Positions 43,942-53,200 of a DNA stretch of 64,000 bases are shown here, in pieces. The stretch is taken from assembly GCA_015232355.1 (NCBI GenBank), contig JADFZW010000010.1, positions 1 to 64,000 on the forward strand. Reading direction: 5' to 3'. The notes beneath the pieces are model-generated. The model made no database searches. It was not told the origin of the DNA and saw only the letters and a program-made list of their open reading frames with translations. The DNA is from Oligoflexia bacterium. GTDB taxonomy: Bacteria > Bdellovibrionota > Bacteriovoracia > Bacteriovoracales > Bacteriovoracaceae. Both the position numbers and the translations under genes were made by a program. Numbering within the stretch: position 1 is the first letter of the stretch; every line of letters starts with the position of its first letter.

Positions 43942-45405
43942 ATTAAAGAAAATAATCAAAATCAAAACAATCTGGTGGATGGAATGATAAAAATCACCAC
44001 CAGTGTTTTTAAAATTATGGCATTAGGAATAAAAAATCTTCCATTCAATCAAATTAACTTATGGGTTTTCTTTGCACTTTGGTTTGTGTTTGTTCATCTA
44101 TTAATCAACAAAGGATACCACCTTCATGTACTTAAATATTATCTTTCGATGTTCATACACAATAGGGAATTGTGCCTTTCACTTGTTAATAATTTGTTAC
44201 TACAAAAACTCTTTGTTGGCATTTCAATGATTTGGATTTTAATTTTTTTAGCTGGACTTTCACCCTATTTGCAGCGGAAGAGATTGCAATTATCTTTAGA
44301 CAAAGTTGATTTGCATAATGGATTAAGGGAAAAACCAAAAGTCATAGATGTCATTGATGAAAGTGAAGAGAGGACAAAAGTTTTAATCTCTAATCACGGT
44401 GTGGGACTTAAAAACTTTGAAAGTAGAAGAGATGATTTGGAAGCATCACTGGGTGAAAAAATAGAAGCGATTACTAATGAAATCTCTCCAAGAGTTACTA
44501 CCATCGTTTTTAACAGAAGTAATTTGCCAAAATTAATTAAGTATAAGGATTTTTCGGGAGTAGCATTGGCCAAAGATAATTTCGTTGTTGGAAAAAGTAA
44601 TAATGGAATTGTCACTCAAAGTATCACTGAACTGCCACACATGCTGATTGCCGGATCGACTGGAAGTGGGAAGAGTATTTTTTTTAAGCAAGCGATTATG
44701 ACTTTAATGAAAAGTTGTGATCATGTGCAAGTGTTTTTACTTGACCTTAAGAGTGGAATTGAAATGCAAGACTTTAGTAAATTTCCTAACACTACCATTG
44801 TAAAAGATATCTCTTCGGCAGTAGTGGTTTTGAATAAAATTAAGAGTGAAATGGACAGACGATTTAGTTATTTGGAAAAAAATGGCTATCGAGAAATTAT
44901 TCCTGAACGTGACAAAATGGATAGAATTTTAGTTTGTATTGACGAATGTTCTGTCTTATATGCCAAAAGAAATAATCGTTTTAATCCAAAAGATCTCTCA
45001 GTTGAGGCAGTAGCTATTACTGATTCTTTGGCCAAACTTTCAAGAGCTTCGGCCATGAATTTAATTTTGGCCACTCAAAAGGTAAGCAAAGATACAATAG
45101 ACACTCACATTCAAGAAAACATCAGTGGCAAACTATGTTTCAAAACCAATACATTGCAAGGATCACTTACAGTGCTGGGAAATGGATCTGCCTGCAATCT
45201 TCCTGACCATCCAGGGCGGGCAATTTGGCACGTTGGAAATAAGTACATTGAGGTACAAACACCACTTATAACTTCCAGTGAGATTAAAGAATTTGGTGAA
45301 AAGTTGTTAGAAGATTTTCAGAATGGACGCCGAAGCATTTACCAAAACAAATTAATGGCCGAGACTTCAGAGGAAGTTGCTGTGGCCATAGAGGAGGATA
45401 ATTGA
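43942..45405 (+). CDS. FtsK/TraD-like coupling ATPase, probable ATT start
   Basis: The protein has about 487 residues with two membrane segments near the start (about 29-50 and 90-113) and an ATPase domain with Walker A AGSTGSGKS (lysine 244) and a Walker B-like ILVCIDE. It resembles FtsK/SpoIIIE-type coupling proteins that bring DNA to the secretion channel. The first standard start is GTG at 43975, with no ribosome binding site. A strong AGGAGG (43931-43936) ends five bases before an in-frame ATT at 43942, and no ATG, GTG or TTG in this frame is suitably placed, so ATT is the best start. Confidence 0.82.
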   Translation: MKENNQNQNNLVDGMIKITTSVFKIMALGIKNLPFNQINLWVFFALWFVFVHLLINKGYHLHVLKYYLSMFIHNRELCLSLVNNLLLQKLFVGISMIWILIFLAGLSPYLQRKRLQLSLDKVDLHNGLREKPKVIDVIDESEERTKVLISNHGVGLKNFESRRDDLEASLGEKIEAITNEISPRVTTIVFNRSNLPKLIKYKDFSGVALAKDNFVVGKSNNGIVTQSITELPHMLIAGSTGSGKSIFFKQAIMTLMKSCDHVQVFLLDLKSGIEMQDFSKFPNTTIVKDISSAVVVLNKIKSEMDRRFSYLEKNGYREIIPERDKMDRILVCIDECSVLYAKRNNRFNPKDLSVEAVAITDSLAKLSRASAMNLILATQKVSKDTIDTHIQENISGKLCFKTNTLQGSLTVLGNGSACNLPDHPGRAIWHVGNKYIEVQTPLITSSEIKEFGEKLLEDFQNGRRSIYQNKLMAETSEEVAVAIEEDN

Positions 45406-46157
45406 TGAATTACTGTCCACAAAAAATGCTACTTTCTGAAAATGAAATAAACCTTTTGGATTATCTTTTTGTGAATAAAGTGGCACTGCCATTACAAATT
45501 AATAGAGATATTTTTACTAAAATCACACTATCAAATGTGTATAAAAAGTTAACCAGTATGGAGGTAGCGAATTTAATCAATAGGCATCCTATAAAGTTTA
45601 AAGATAAAATTTATCAAGCAATATCTTTAACTAATCAAGGATTGCAAAGGTATCTCGGTGGTGACAGTCGAGAAGGGTTACGCTTACAAATTAGTAGTGA
45701 TAAAATTGCTCATGACATACGACTACTAGATATTCAATACCGTTTTCGACAATTTAAAATGGTTAAAGATTATTTTACTGAAAACCAAATACGCTCTAAC
45801 AGTGATCATTCTAGAGTGCTTTTGCAAGACATACTTAATGGAATAAATTGCGATAGTGTTGTTGATGTTGAATTCAAGCAAGGACGTTTTTACATCCCAG
45901 TTGAATTTGAGTTAAGTCCTAAATCCACAAAAAGATATCGTGAGATTTTCATTAAGTATTACATTAATCCCAAGATAGATTCCGTTCTCTATATAGTCTA
46001 TGACCAAAATGAATTAGATAGATTGGTAACCATTTCTAAAAAAGTTGGACAAGGTTTTGCTCATAAAATCTTTTTCATTTTATTTAATGATTTTATTTAT
46101 TCTGTGAACGAAGTCGCATTTAGAAATTATTTTGGACAAAAGATAGTGATTAGTTAG
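45405..46157 (+). CDS. Winged-helix and PD-(D/E)XK-like protein, possible DNA-processing (replication-relaxation type) factor
   Basis: The 250-residue protein has an N-terminal winged helix (LSENEINLLDYLFVNKVA to about residue 80) and a second domain. There DSVVDVEFKQGRFYIPVEFE and then LSPKSTKRYREIF resemble the D...E.E.S.KS pattern of restriction-like folds in replication-relaxation family proteins. Its start overlaps the coupling-protein stop (TGATG), and GGAGGA gives a good ribosome binding site. As no classical relaxase is visible, it is the best candidate for the DNA-processing partner of the coupling ATPase. Confidence 0.65.
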   Translation: MNYCPQKMLLSENEINLLDYLFVNKVALPLQINRDIFTKITLSNVYKKLTSMEVANLINRHPIKFKDKIYQAISLTNQGLQRYLGGDSREGLRLQISSDKIAHDIRLLDIQYRFRQFKMVKDYFTENQIRSNSDHSRVLLQDILNGINCDSVVDVEFKQGRFYIPVEFELSPKSTKRYREIFIKYYINPKIDSVLYIVYDQNELDRLVTISKKVGQGFAHKIFFILFNDFIYSVNEVAFRNYFGQKIVIS

Positions 46158-46186
46158 TACAGACGCTAGATTTTAGAAGTACGAAG

Positions 46187-46239
46187 AGGCATTCCACTGA
46201 GGATGATAATGAATTGCATGTGAGTGGAATGCCTTTTTT
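46187..46239 (+). terminator. Rho-independent terminator at the end of the transfer operon
   Basis: AGGCATTCCACT (46187-46198) pairs with AGTGGAATGCCT (46223-46234), followed by six T residues. It lies 30 bases after the stop of the winged-helix gene and probably ends the transfer transcript. Confidence 0.8.
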
Positions 46240-46330
46240 AGAATTAGTAATTGAACTTCTTTTAAGTTCCATTAGTTACATGTTAAGGATTTTTGACAAT
46301 AAAAAAGACTGTATGCCTATAGGAGACAAA

Positions 46331-46951
46331 ATGAATAAATTAAAATTTCTCTTAAGAAAATATATGATTCTTCTCTTTTTTTTATCCTTGTTACCTTCTT
46401 GTTCTACAATAGAAAAATCAGTAACTGTTGGTTTAATAGCTGGTGGTGTTGGTGGAGCAGTGATCGCTCCTGGACTAGTTCGAGAAGATAAAAAGAAAGC
46501 GTTAGTACTTGGTGCACTAGTAGGAATGGCATTAGGTGGAATAGGTGGTTACTTTACTCATAAAAAATTAGATGAGCGTGATGAGAAGACTAGAAAGGAT
46601 ACTATCTTTAATTTAGAAAACTTTGGTTATCATCCTACAATATCTGTTCCCTTAAACAAAAATAAAGATACTCCTCCAGTAATGAATCCAAAAGTAGAAA
46701 AGATATGGATAGAACCAAGAGTTGAAGGACATAAGTATATTTCTGGCCATTATCAATGGGTAATAACTGATGAAGCAAGATGGGGGAACAAGAAAGAGGA
46801 TAAAGAGGGTGATGATAAAAAGAGTGATCAACATAACGAACAAGATAAAGGCAATGATAAAGGTAATGACAAAGACCAAAGTCAGAGTAAAGAAAAAAAC
46901 AAAGCAACTGAAATGATAGAAATCAAGCAAGAGGAGAATAAACATGAGTAA
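46331..46951 (+). CDS. Glycine-zipper lipoprotein with charged C-terminus
   Basis: The start at 46331 is set by AGGAGACAAAATG; the frame is open further upstream but has no ribosome binding site there and would run through the terminator. The protein of about 206 residues has a lipoprotein signal (FFLSLLPSCSTIE), two glycine-zipper-like hydrophobic helices (VGLIAGGVGGAVIAPG and LGALVGMALGGIGGYF) and a strongly charged Lys/Asp/Asn tail. It may sit at the outer membrane as a VirB7-like or exclusion factor. It overlaps the next gene by eight bases. Confidence 0.7.
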   Translation: MNKLKFLLRKYMILLFFLSLLPSCSTIEKSVTVGLIAGGVGGAVIAPGLVREDKKKALVLGALVGMALGGIGGYFTHKKLDERDEKTRKDTIFNLENFGYHPTISVPLNKNKDTPPVMNPKVEKIWIEPRVEGHKYISGHYQWVITDEARWGNKKEDKEGDDKKSDQHNEQDKGNDKGNDKDQSQSKEKNKATEMIEIKQEENKHE

Positions 46952-47369
46952 AACAAAAACTAACAATAAAGAAGCTTGTAGGATAAATTTAGATGAAGAA
47001 GTTTATCAATTAGTTGTTGATATGCAAAACCAAATTAAGAGTGAATCACAACACTTAAAGTTATCTCCATACAAATTGAATAACTGGATTATTAAATGCT
47101 TTCATCAAAAGTACTTCAAGAAAGAAAAGGAGGCGCTTATAGAGGCATTTTTTGATCGTAAAGAGTTCGTTAATGAATATCTTAAAAGCTTATCCAACGA
47201 TGATAAGTTTATTCAAAAGATGGAAGAGGCATTAGTGCAATTACGAAAAATTGGCATAACTGGAGAACACAATTTTGTTGGCGATAATGGATTGAAGCAA
47301 AGAAAAATAAAAAAAATATTAGGTGATGAAGCTGTGACTAACAACTCTTTTAAGCAAAAAATAGAATGA
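46944..47369 (+). CDS. Small charged protein, possibly ribbon-helix-helix (accessory DNA-binding)
   Basis: The 141-residue protein begins ACRINLDEEVYQLVVDMQNQ and continues LSPYKLNNWIIKCF, a strand-helix-helix layout like ribbon-helix-helix DNA-binding proteins. The rest is helical and charged. Such proteins often help a relaxase bind the transfer origin. No specific family is recognised. It lies between the glycine-zipper lipoprotein and excisionase-like genes. Confidence 0.5.
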   Translation: MSKTKTNNKEACRINLDEEVYQLVVDMQNQIKSESQHLKLSPYKLNNWIIKCFHQKYFKKEKEALIEAFFDRKEFVNEYLKSLSNDDKFIQKMEEALVQLRKIGITGEHNFVGDNGLKQRKIKKILGDEAVTNNSFKQKIE

Positions 47370-47432
47370 TTTTAAGCTGATTTTTACTTAAAAATTCTTT
47401 TAATTTATTAGGAAATTAGAGGAGAAAATGGT

Positions 47433-47672
47433 ATGGTAATTTCATCAGATATTGATTTGATCAGAATAAATAAAAAAGATTCTGATCAGCTCTTTAACAA
47501 TAAAATATGGCGAGTTAGCGATGTTGCAGATTATTTGAAATGTTCAATAAAACATATCTATAATCTCACATCAAGAGGAGAAATACCGTTTGTTAAAAAA
47601 GGCAAGTTCTTGTTTTTCATTCCAACAAAAATCCAAAGCTGGATTTTAGAAGGAAATTTATATGAAAAATAA
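47433..47672 (+). CDS. Excisionase-like helix-turn-helix protein
   Basis: The 79-residue protein has the MerR/excisionase-type motif IWRVSDVADYLKCSIKHIYN, then SRGEIPFVKKGKFLFF and a tryptophan-containing end. This pattern is usual for Xis-like or HTH_17 proteins. It overlaps the integrase gene by eleven bases and probably directs excision of the element. Confidence 0.82.
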   Translation: MVISSDIDLIRINKKDSDQLFNNKIWRVSDVADYLKCSIKHIYNLTSRGEIPFVKKGKFLFFIPTKIQSWILEGNLYEK

Positions 47673-49002
47673 AAATGATAACATTGGAACAAACAAAGGC
47701 AAACGATACAGAGTAATAAAAAATCACAGAGGGATTCGAAAGGATTTGTTTAACGGTAAGTATGAGGCATACAAAACCATCAATGGAACTAGACACTCAG
47801 CTTATTTTGATTCTTTGGTTGCGGCCATGAAGTGGAGAAATGAATTTCATCCAACGCTGACAAATGCAAACTCTGAAATGATTGGAAATATAAATACGAT
47901 GAATCCAAACATGAATTCAAGCATAAATCCAATGACGAATGCAATGGTGAATAGAAATTTGCTGAATGGAATTGATCCTGGCATTACCTTCCAAGAGGTG
48001 TGGAGTTTATATCAAAAGTTTCGTTTTCCATCACTATCGACTGCAAGGAAAAATAAACTTTTGACCAGATTCCAATTTATGGATCGATTGCTTGATGAAA
48101 GGATGGCCAACTTTAATCCTACTTTTTTTGATCTCTACATTGAAGGGAAAAAAAGAGCATGTTTAAAAAATTTGAATTTAAGAAGATATAATTATGATTT
48201 TGAGTTGGAGATAGTGAAAAATATTTTTAATTGGTACAGAGAAAATTACGATCACACTTTTTATAATCCTATTCTAAAGAGGCATTACGTTTTAGGTATC
48301 ATTCGTCGTTTAAAGAAGGTCAATAAAAAAATGCCACCTGAAAGTTTAGTTCTCTTTTTTTCAACCCTACCTCAATTTTGGAGAGATGTGGCGCAATTCC
48401 AGTTTTTTACTGCAACTAGAATTGGTGAAGTGGCCGGACTGCAAATTAGTAGTATCGATTTCAAAAGAAAAACTGTGACCATTGAAAACAATGCTGTTTT
48501 TAATCACACAGGTGATAAACACATCATTGAGCTGAAACCACCTAAGAATGGTGAGAGTAGAATTTTAAACATCACTGGACAGCTAGAGGAGATTCTGAGA
48601 CGAAGGTTAATGGAAAATGTAAAAGGTTGCACCTATCTTTTCAATATCAATGGTTCCCCTCTCTCTTATAGGCAATGTCAGAATAATTATAATCGAGTAT
48701 TGAAGAAAACGGGACTCTATCAAAAGGGTTATCGTTCTACTCATTTCTTAAGGCATAGTGCTGCCACTATCACTCGTGAAATTTGTGGTGGTCTCGATTA
48801 TGTAGCTGCGATGACAGGCCATAAGGATATGAAGATGCTTCAACATTATGCCTCTCTTTCTGCGGATAAATTCCAAATGGAGGCATCGGAAAAATTGGAA
48901 GGATTCATGAGAGGGTTGACGAATGGAAGTGCAGGAAGTGCAGGAAGTGGTCAGGAAACAGACATTGTGAGAAGACCGTTGTCGCTAGTAGAAAACAGTT
49001 AA
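47662..49002 (+). CDS. Tyrosine recombinase/integrase of the element
   Basis: The 446-residue protein has an N-terminal arm-binding region, a core-binding domain and the catalytic domain. The catalytic residues are visible: arginine 253 in TATRIGEVAGL, HFLRH with histidine 361 and arginine 364, histidine 387 in TGHKD, and nucleophile tyrosine 396 in MLQHYASL. An unusual Asn/Met-rich insert (about residues 72-108) separates the first two parts. It is encoded next to tRNA-Ala, the likely attachment site. Confidence 0.93.
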   Translation: MKNKNDNIGTNKGKRYRVIKNHRGIRKDLFNGKYEAYKTINGTRHSAYFDSLVAAMKWRNEFHPTLTNANSEMIGNINTMNPNMNSSINPMTNAMVNRNLLNGIDPGITFQEVWSLYQKFRFPSLSTARKNKLLTRFQFMDRLLDERMANFNPTFFDLYIEGKKRACLKNLNLRRYNYDFELEIVKNIFNWYRENYDHTFYNPILKRHYVLGIIRRLKKVNKKMPPESLVLFFSTLPQFWRDVAQFQFFTATRIGEVAGLQISSIDFKRKTVTIENNAVFNHTGDKHIIELKPPKNGESRILNITGQLEEILRRRLMENVKGCTYLFNINGSPLSYRQCQNNYNRVLKKTGLYQKGYRSTHFLRHSAATITREICGGLDYVAAMTGHKDMKMLQHYASLSADKFQMEASEKLEGFMRGLTNGSAGSAGSGQETDIVRRPLSLVENS

Positions 49003-49200
49003 ACTTTGTATTACTATCCACATTTCTTAGAGTAAAAATTCTAGAGTAAAAAATTAAAAAAAAATCAAATTGAATCTAAAGAAAAGTTGTTAGGACGCTT
49101 GTTAGGACACAAACAGAGATACCGCGCCAAATGTGCAAGAATGTGCAAAATCAATTTTGGTCTAAAAAAAATGAACAATTTAGAATAGTTACGATTGAAA

Positions 49201-49276
49201 TGGTGGACAGTACAGGGATCGAACCTGCGACCCTCAGAATGCCATCCTGATGCTCTCCCAGCTGAGCTAACTGCCC
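49201..49276 (-). tRNA. tRNA-Ala (anticodon GGC)
   Basis: The minus strand folds as a full cloverleaf of 76 bases including the encoded CCA. The acceptor stem is GGGCAGT/ACTGTCC with one G-U pair. The D stem is GCTC/GAGC, the anticodon stem is TCAGG/TCTGA with loop ATGGCAT, and the T arm is GCAGG-TTCGATC-CCTGT. The anticodon GGC reads alanine codons GCC and GCT. Its 3' end faces the integrase gene 200 bases away, so it probably carries the attachment site. Confidence 0.95.
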
Positions 49277-49395
49277 ACAAATGAAATTATTTATAAAGAA
49301 CAGAAACAAGAATAAAAATTTATTTAAAAAAACACTAGCACAAATCAAAGAGAAAATGGATAAAAATTTTTTTAATTTTTTTTTACAAAATATTA

Positions 49396-49833
49396 TCAGT
49401 TGGATTTACGAGCGACAGTTCTGCTTAGCACTTCATTCCAATAATTTATTTGCTCTAAACACATTTTAACAGAGGAAATAACTTCTTTGCGTTCAAATGG
49501 TTTATAGATAAAGCCACTAGCTCCATCACAAAAAGCAGAAAGTACGTTTGTATAACTTGTCTCGCCTGAGATCATGATAACTTTGCAGCCATGTGAAAAA
49601 CCTAAGCATTGTTTGAAAACACTTTGACCGTGAAGTCTAGGAAGATTTACGTCGAGAATAATTATATTAATTTTTTTGCTAGCAATATCTTTTAATGCCT
49701 CAGTGCCATCTGTATATGTAAAGATTTCTAGATTTGGAAAATCATCTTTTATATAGCTATAAAGGATGTCAACGATGTGTGCTTCATCATCAAGAATTGC
49801 AATTTTGGGAACAATTAATTTCTCGATAAGCAT
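49396..49833 (-). CDS. Single-domain response regulator (CheY-like)
   Basis: The 145-residue protein is a receiver domain with no output domain. It has the acidic LDDE near residue 15, phospho-site aspartate in IILDVNLPRLHG, the conserved ISGETS and the lysine in IYKPFERKE. It may act by protein contact or in a phosphorelay. No kinase gene is adjacent, and the flanking tRNA and element boundary suggest it is a resident chromosomal gene. Confidence 0.9.
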   Translation of the reverse strand: MLIEKLIVPKIAILDDEAHIVDILYSYIKDDFPNLEIFTYTDGTEALKDIASKKINIIILDVNLPRLHGQSVFKQCLGFSHGCKVIMISGETSYTNVLSAFCDGASGFIYKPFERKEVISSVKMCLEQINYWNEVLSRTVARKSN

Positions 49834-50259
49834 AGATCAATTACCTCTCAAATTTATTTCAAGATATCAAGGTTGATGGGTTGATATTTAAGTTATTATT
49901 TAAATAGTATTACTTAAATAAAAAAAAACCATGATTATTGGCATTCTTTTGATTATTTAAGGATGTTCTAAATAGTAGACTGTTTTGATCTTTTATTGAT
50001 GTTTTTCTCTATGAGCGTGAGTAGTGCGAAGTTTGTGAGTTTGAGATTATGACAGTCATAGTGATGAAAATAAGAGTGTATCAAAATCTCTTAAAGATAA
50101 CTTAACTTTCCAAAGTAGTGATAGCTGTACTATTAACTATATTAATTGCTATTATTATTGTTTATAATATCCACTATAATTTGAAGTTTTTCATCAATCG
50201 TAATGATGATTAATCATCATTATGATTAATCAGATGATTAATCAAATGATGAATCAATT
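49834..50259. promoter_or_regulatory. Regulatory region upstream of the carboxylase with GATTAATC boxes
   Basis: This gap precedes the large carboxylase gene. A 22-bp perfect palindrome (50201-50222) contains GATTAATC, and two more copies of this 8-base palindrome follow (50224-50231 and 50236-50243). Three copies of TGAATCAATT then begin at 50250, 50261 and 50273 across the start codon. They may be repressor sites. The rest is AT-rich without a coding frame I can support. Confidence 0.6.
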
Positions 50260-53200
50260 GTGAATCAATTTATGAATCAATCAAAATCAAAATCAAAATT
50301 AGAATCAAAATTAAAACCAAATTCACGTGTGGCGATAGCTAATCGTGGAGAAGCTGCTGTAAGATTTATTAAGGCGGTTAAAGAATTTAACATATTAAAA
50401 AATACAACTATCTCAACTGTTGCATTTTTTATGGATAGTGATCGCGATTCACTTTTTGTAAAAAAAGCAGATCTGGCAATTCCACTCTCAGGAATTGAAG
50501 GATATCAAGACATCAAAGGTAATCCATATCTCAATCGTGAATTTATGTTAAAAGCGATAATTGATAGTGGATGCGATGGAATTTGGGGTGGATGGGGATT
50601 TCTCTCTGAAGATCATCAGTTTGTTCAAATGATCGAGGAAGAAGCGTTGGTGTTCATTGGACCAACATCACAAGCAATGAAATTATTGGGTGATAAAATT
50701 GCGGCCAAAAAAGTTGCATCTGATGCTAAAGTTCCAATACTTCCTTGGAGTGAAGGACCAATTATTGATGAACAAGATGCTTTTAATTGGGGAAGGCGAA
50801 TTGGTTATCCGGTAATTTTGAAAGCGGCCAATGGTGGTGGTGGAAGAGGTATTCGTTTTGTTCGAAGTGAATTTGAAATGGCGAAAGCTTACAATTCGGT
50901 TTTGGCGGAAACAAAAAGGATTACAGGAAATGAAATTGTTTTTATGGAAGCATTGGTAGAGGAGGGTAGACATTTAGAGGTACAAGTGGCCGCTGATTAT
51001 TTTGGCAATGTAAATACCTATGGTGTTCGTGATTGTTCTGTTCAAAGAAATAATCAAAAAATAATTGAGGAGACTCCGCCAGCAAATCTTGATCCGAGAT
51101 TAATGAAGTTAATGGAGGAATCATCAAGAGAATTAATTTTGCTTGCAAATTATTTTGGAGTGGCCACTGTTGAATTTATCTACGATGTAAGAAGATCATA
51201 TCCATATTTCATGGAGGTTAATACAAGATTACAAGTAGAGCATCCGATTACAGAGCAAATTTTTGGAATTGATTTGGTGAAGATGCAACTTTTAATTGCT
51301 ATGGGAGAGAGAATTGGAAGTGATTCTAGTAGATCGGAGAATGGAAATGTCTCTAGAGGAGTGGCCATTGAAGTTCGATTAAATGCTGAGGATTTTGAAA
51401 AAAACTTTGCACCATCGCCGGGATTGATTTCTCACTTAATTCCTCCGGCGGGAGTTGGAATTAGAGTTGATTCTGGAGTAGAACAAGGGTCTACTATTTC
51501 CAGTGAATTTGATTCGATGATTGCTAAAATAATTGCATGGTCACCAGAGAGGCAAGAGACTATTTCGCGATTAATTTCTGCTCTAGATGAATTGGAGATA
51601 AAAATTGAGGCAGGCACTACCAATAGAGCATTTTTAAAGACACTACTTCTTTCGGAAGGATTTAAGAGTGGTGGAGTGAACACATCGTATGTTAAAAATT
51701 TGCTGGAACAACAATCATTTGAACAAAAATTATCTGAACAAAAATGTTTTGAACAGCAGATATCAACAGAGTCCATAGCAGACTCTGCAACTTTGGTTCT
51801 TAAGCGTAGTGATTGGAATCTAGCACTTGTGGTGGCCGCTATCTATCAATATGAAGAGCGTTATTATGAGGCATTTTCTAACTTTATTAGAAATTTCAAG
51901 AGATACAGTACTCCAAGAAATATTTTCTTAGAAAATTTAAATAGTATTACTATTCCGTTTAGAGGGAGAAAATATCAATTTCATATTAGAAGGACTCCGA
52001 AGAGTCACTATCATCTTAAAATTGATAATACTACTATAGTTGTTCGTTACTTTAAGATGGGCCCCAGTGCAACTTTGTTTGTTAATGATAGAAGAAAGTA
52101 TGTTGTCCAGGTAGTTGAACGAAATGATTTTTTACAATGTGAAATTGATGGAATCCCATATCCGATAGAGTTAGATTGTCAGGGTGTTGTGAGATCTCAC
52201 ATTCCTGCTATGGTTTTATCAACAGTAGCAAAAGTAGGAGATGTAGTTAAAAAGGGTGATTTGCTTTTAATATTAGAAGCAATGAAAATGGAAATGCCTG
52301 TGGTTGCCAATCAAGATGGAAAAATATCTTCGATGTCAGTTCGTCTAGGTGAACAAGTTAAGGCAGGGCAAATTCTATTTGAAATTGAATCTAAGAATGG
52401 TAAGGGTGGAGGTGGTGAACATGCTCATGTTCATGTTCATGATGCTTCTGCTTCTACTTCTACTTCTACTTCTACTTCTACTTCTGCTTCAGTTGTTTCG
52501 TTTAATGATTTGAGTATTGAAAAAAATTTTAATCGTACAGATAAAGAATGGGAGTGGGAGTTTTTAAGAAGAGAATTTTTGAGTATTTTTTCTGGACATG
52601 ATTATGTTGATGTTACAGATTTGTTAGAAGAATACTTGAAAAAATATCCAGAGATGCAAGGTGAATATGTTAAGCTACTCTGGAATGGATTAAAAAATTT
52701 TCTAACAGTGGAAAAGCTTTTTTCTCGAGAGAAATTGTTACAAAAAGAAAATGCTAGACCATTTAATTATCAAGAGTATCTTCGCCACTATTTTTTGAGA
52801 GAGATTGATCGTGAAAAGGGACTTCCTGAAAAATTTCTTAAAGCGATTGGAGAAGCAATAAAGCTTTATAGTGTTCATAATGCTAATGATGCTAACATTA
52901 ACAGTAGTTCTAGTGGTCGTGGTAGTGGTCGTGGTAATAAGAGTGAGATTACTAGGCATGCACTCTTTCGCTTATATCAATCTCATGCGCATTTAAAGGA
53001 AAAAGAGCGAGTTGTTCTTTATTCACTACTTAAGATTAAAGCTTTCTATAGTAATAATAGTACTAGTAATAATCAAGGGAAGTTGGAGAAACAGTTAGAT
53101 GATCAACTTTTTACTTACTTGGCAGAGTTGGTGGATTTAACAAGAGATGATAATCCTTTGCTGGCAGATACGGCATCTCATTTGTTATTTAGTTTTAAAA

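Larger units (their letters stand above)
33809..49203. mobile_element. Integrative conjugative-type element next to tRNA-Ala
   Basis: A continuous plus-strand gene set encodes a conjugation-type secretion channel (VirB2, VirB3, VirB4-VirB5 fusion, VirB6, VirB8, VirB9, VirB10), a coupling ATPase, an excisionase-like protein and a tyrosine integrase. The integrase gene ends about 200 bases from the 3' end of a tRNA-Ala gene, a classic integration site. The right end is therefore probably within the tRNA 3' part near 49201. The left end is not established: I found no duplicate of the tRNA end, and the given start is simply the first gene of the block. No VirB11 or classical relaxase is seen. Confidence 0.7.
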
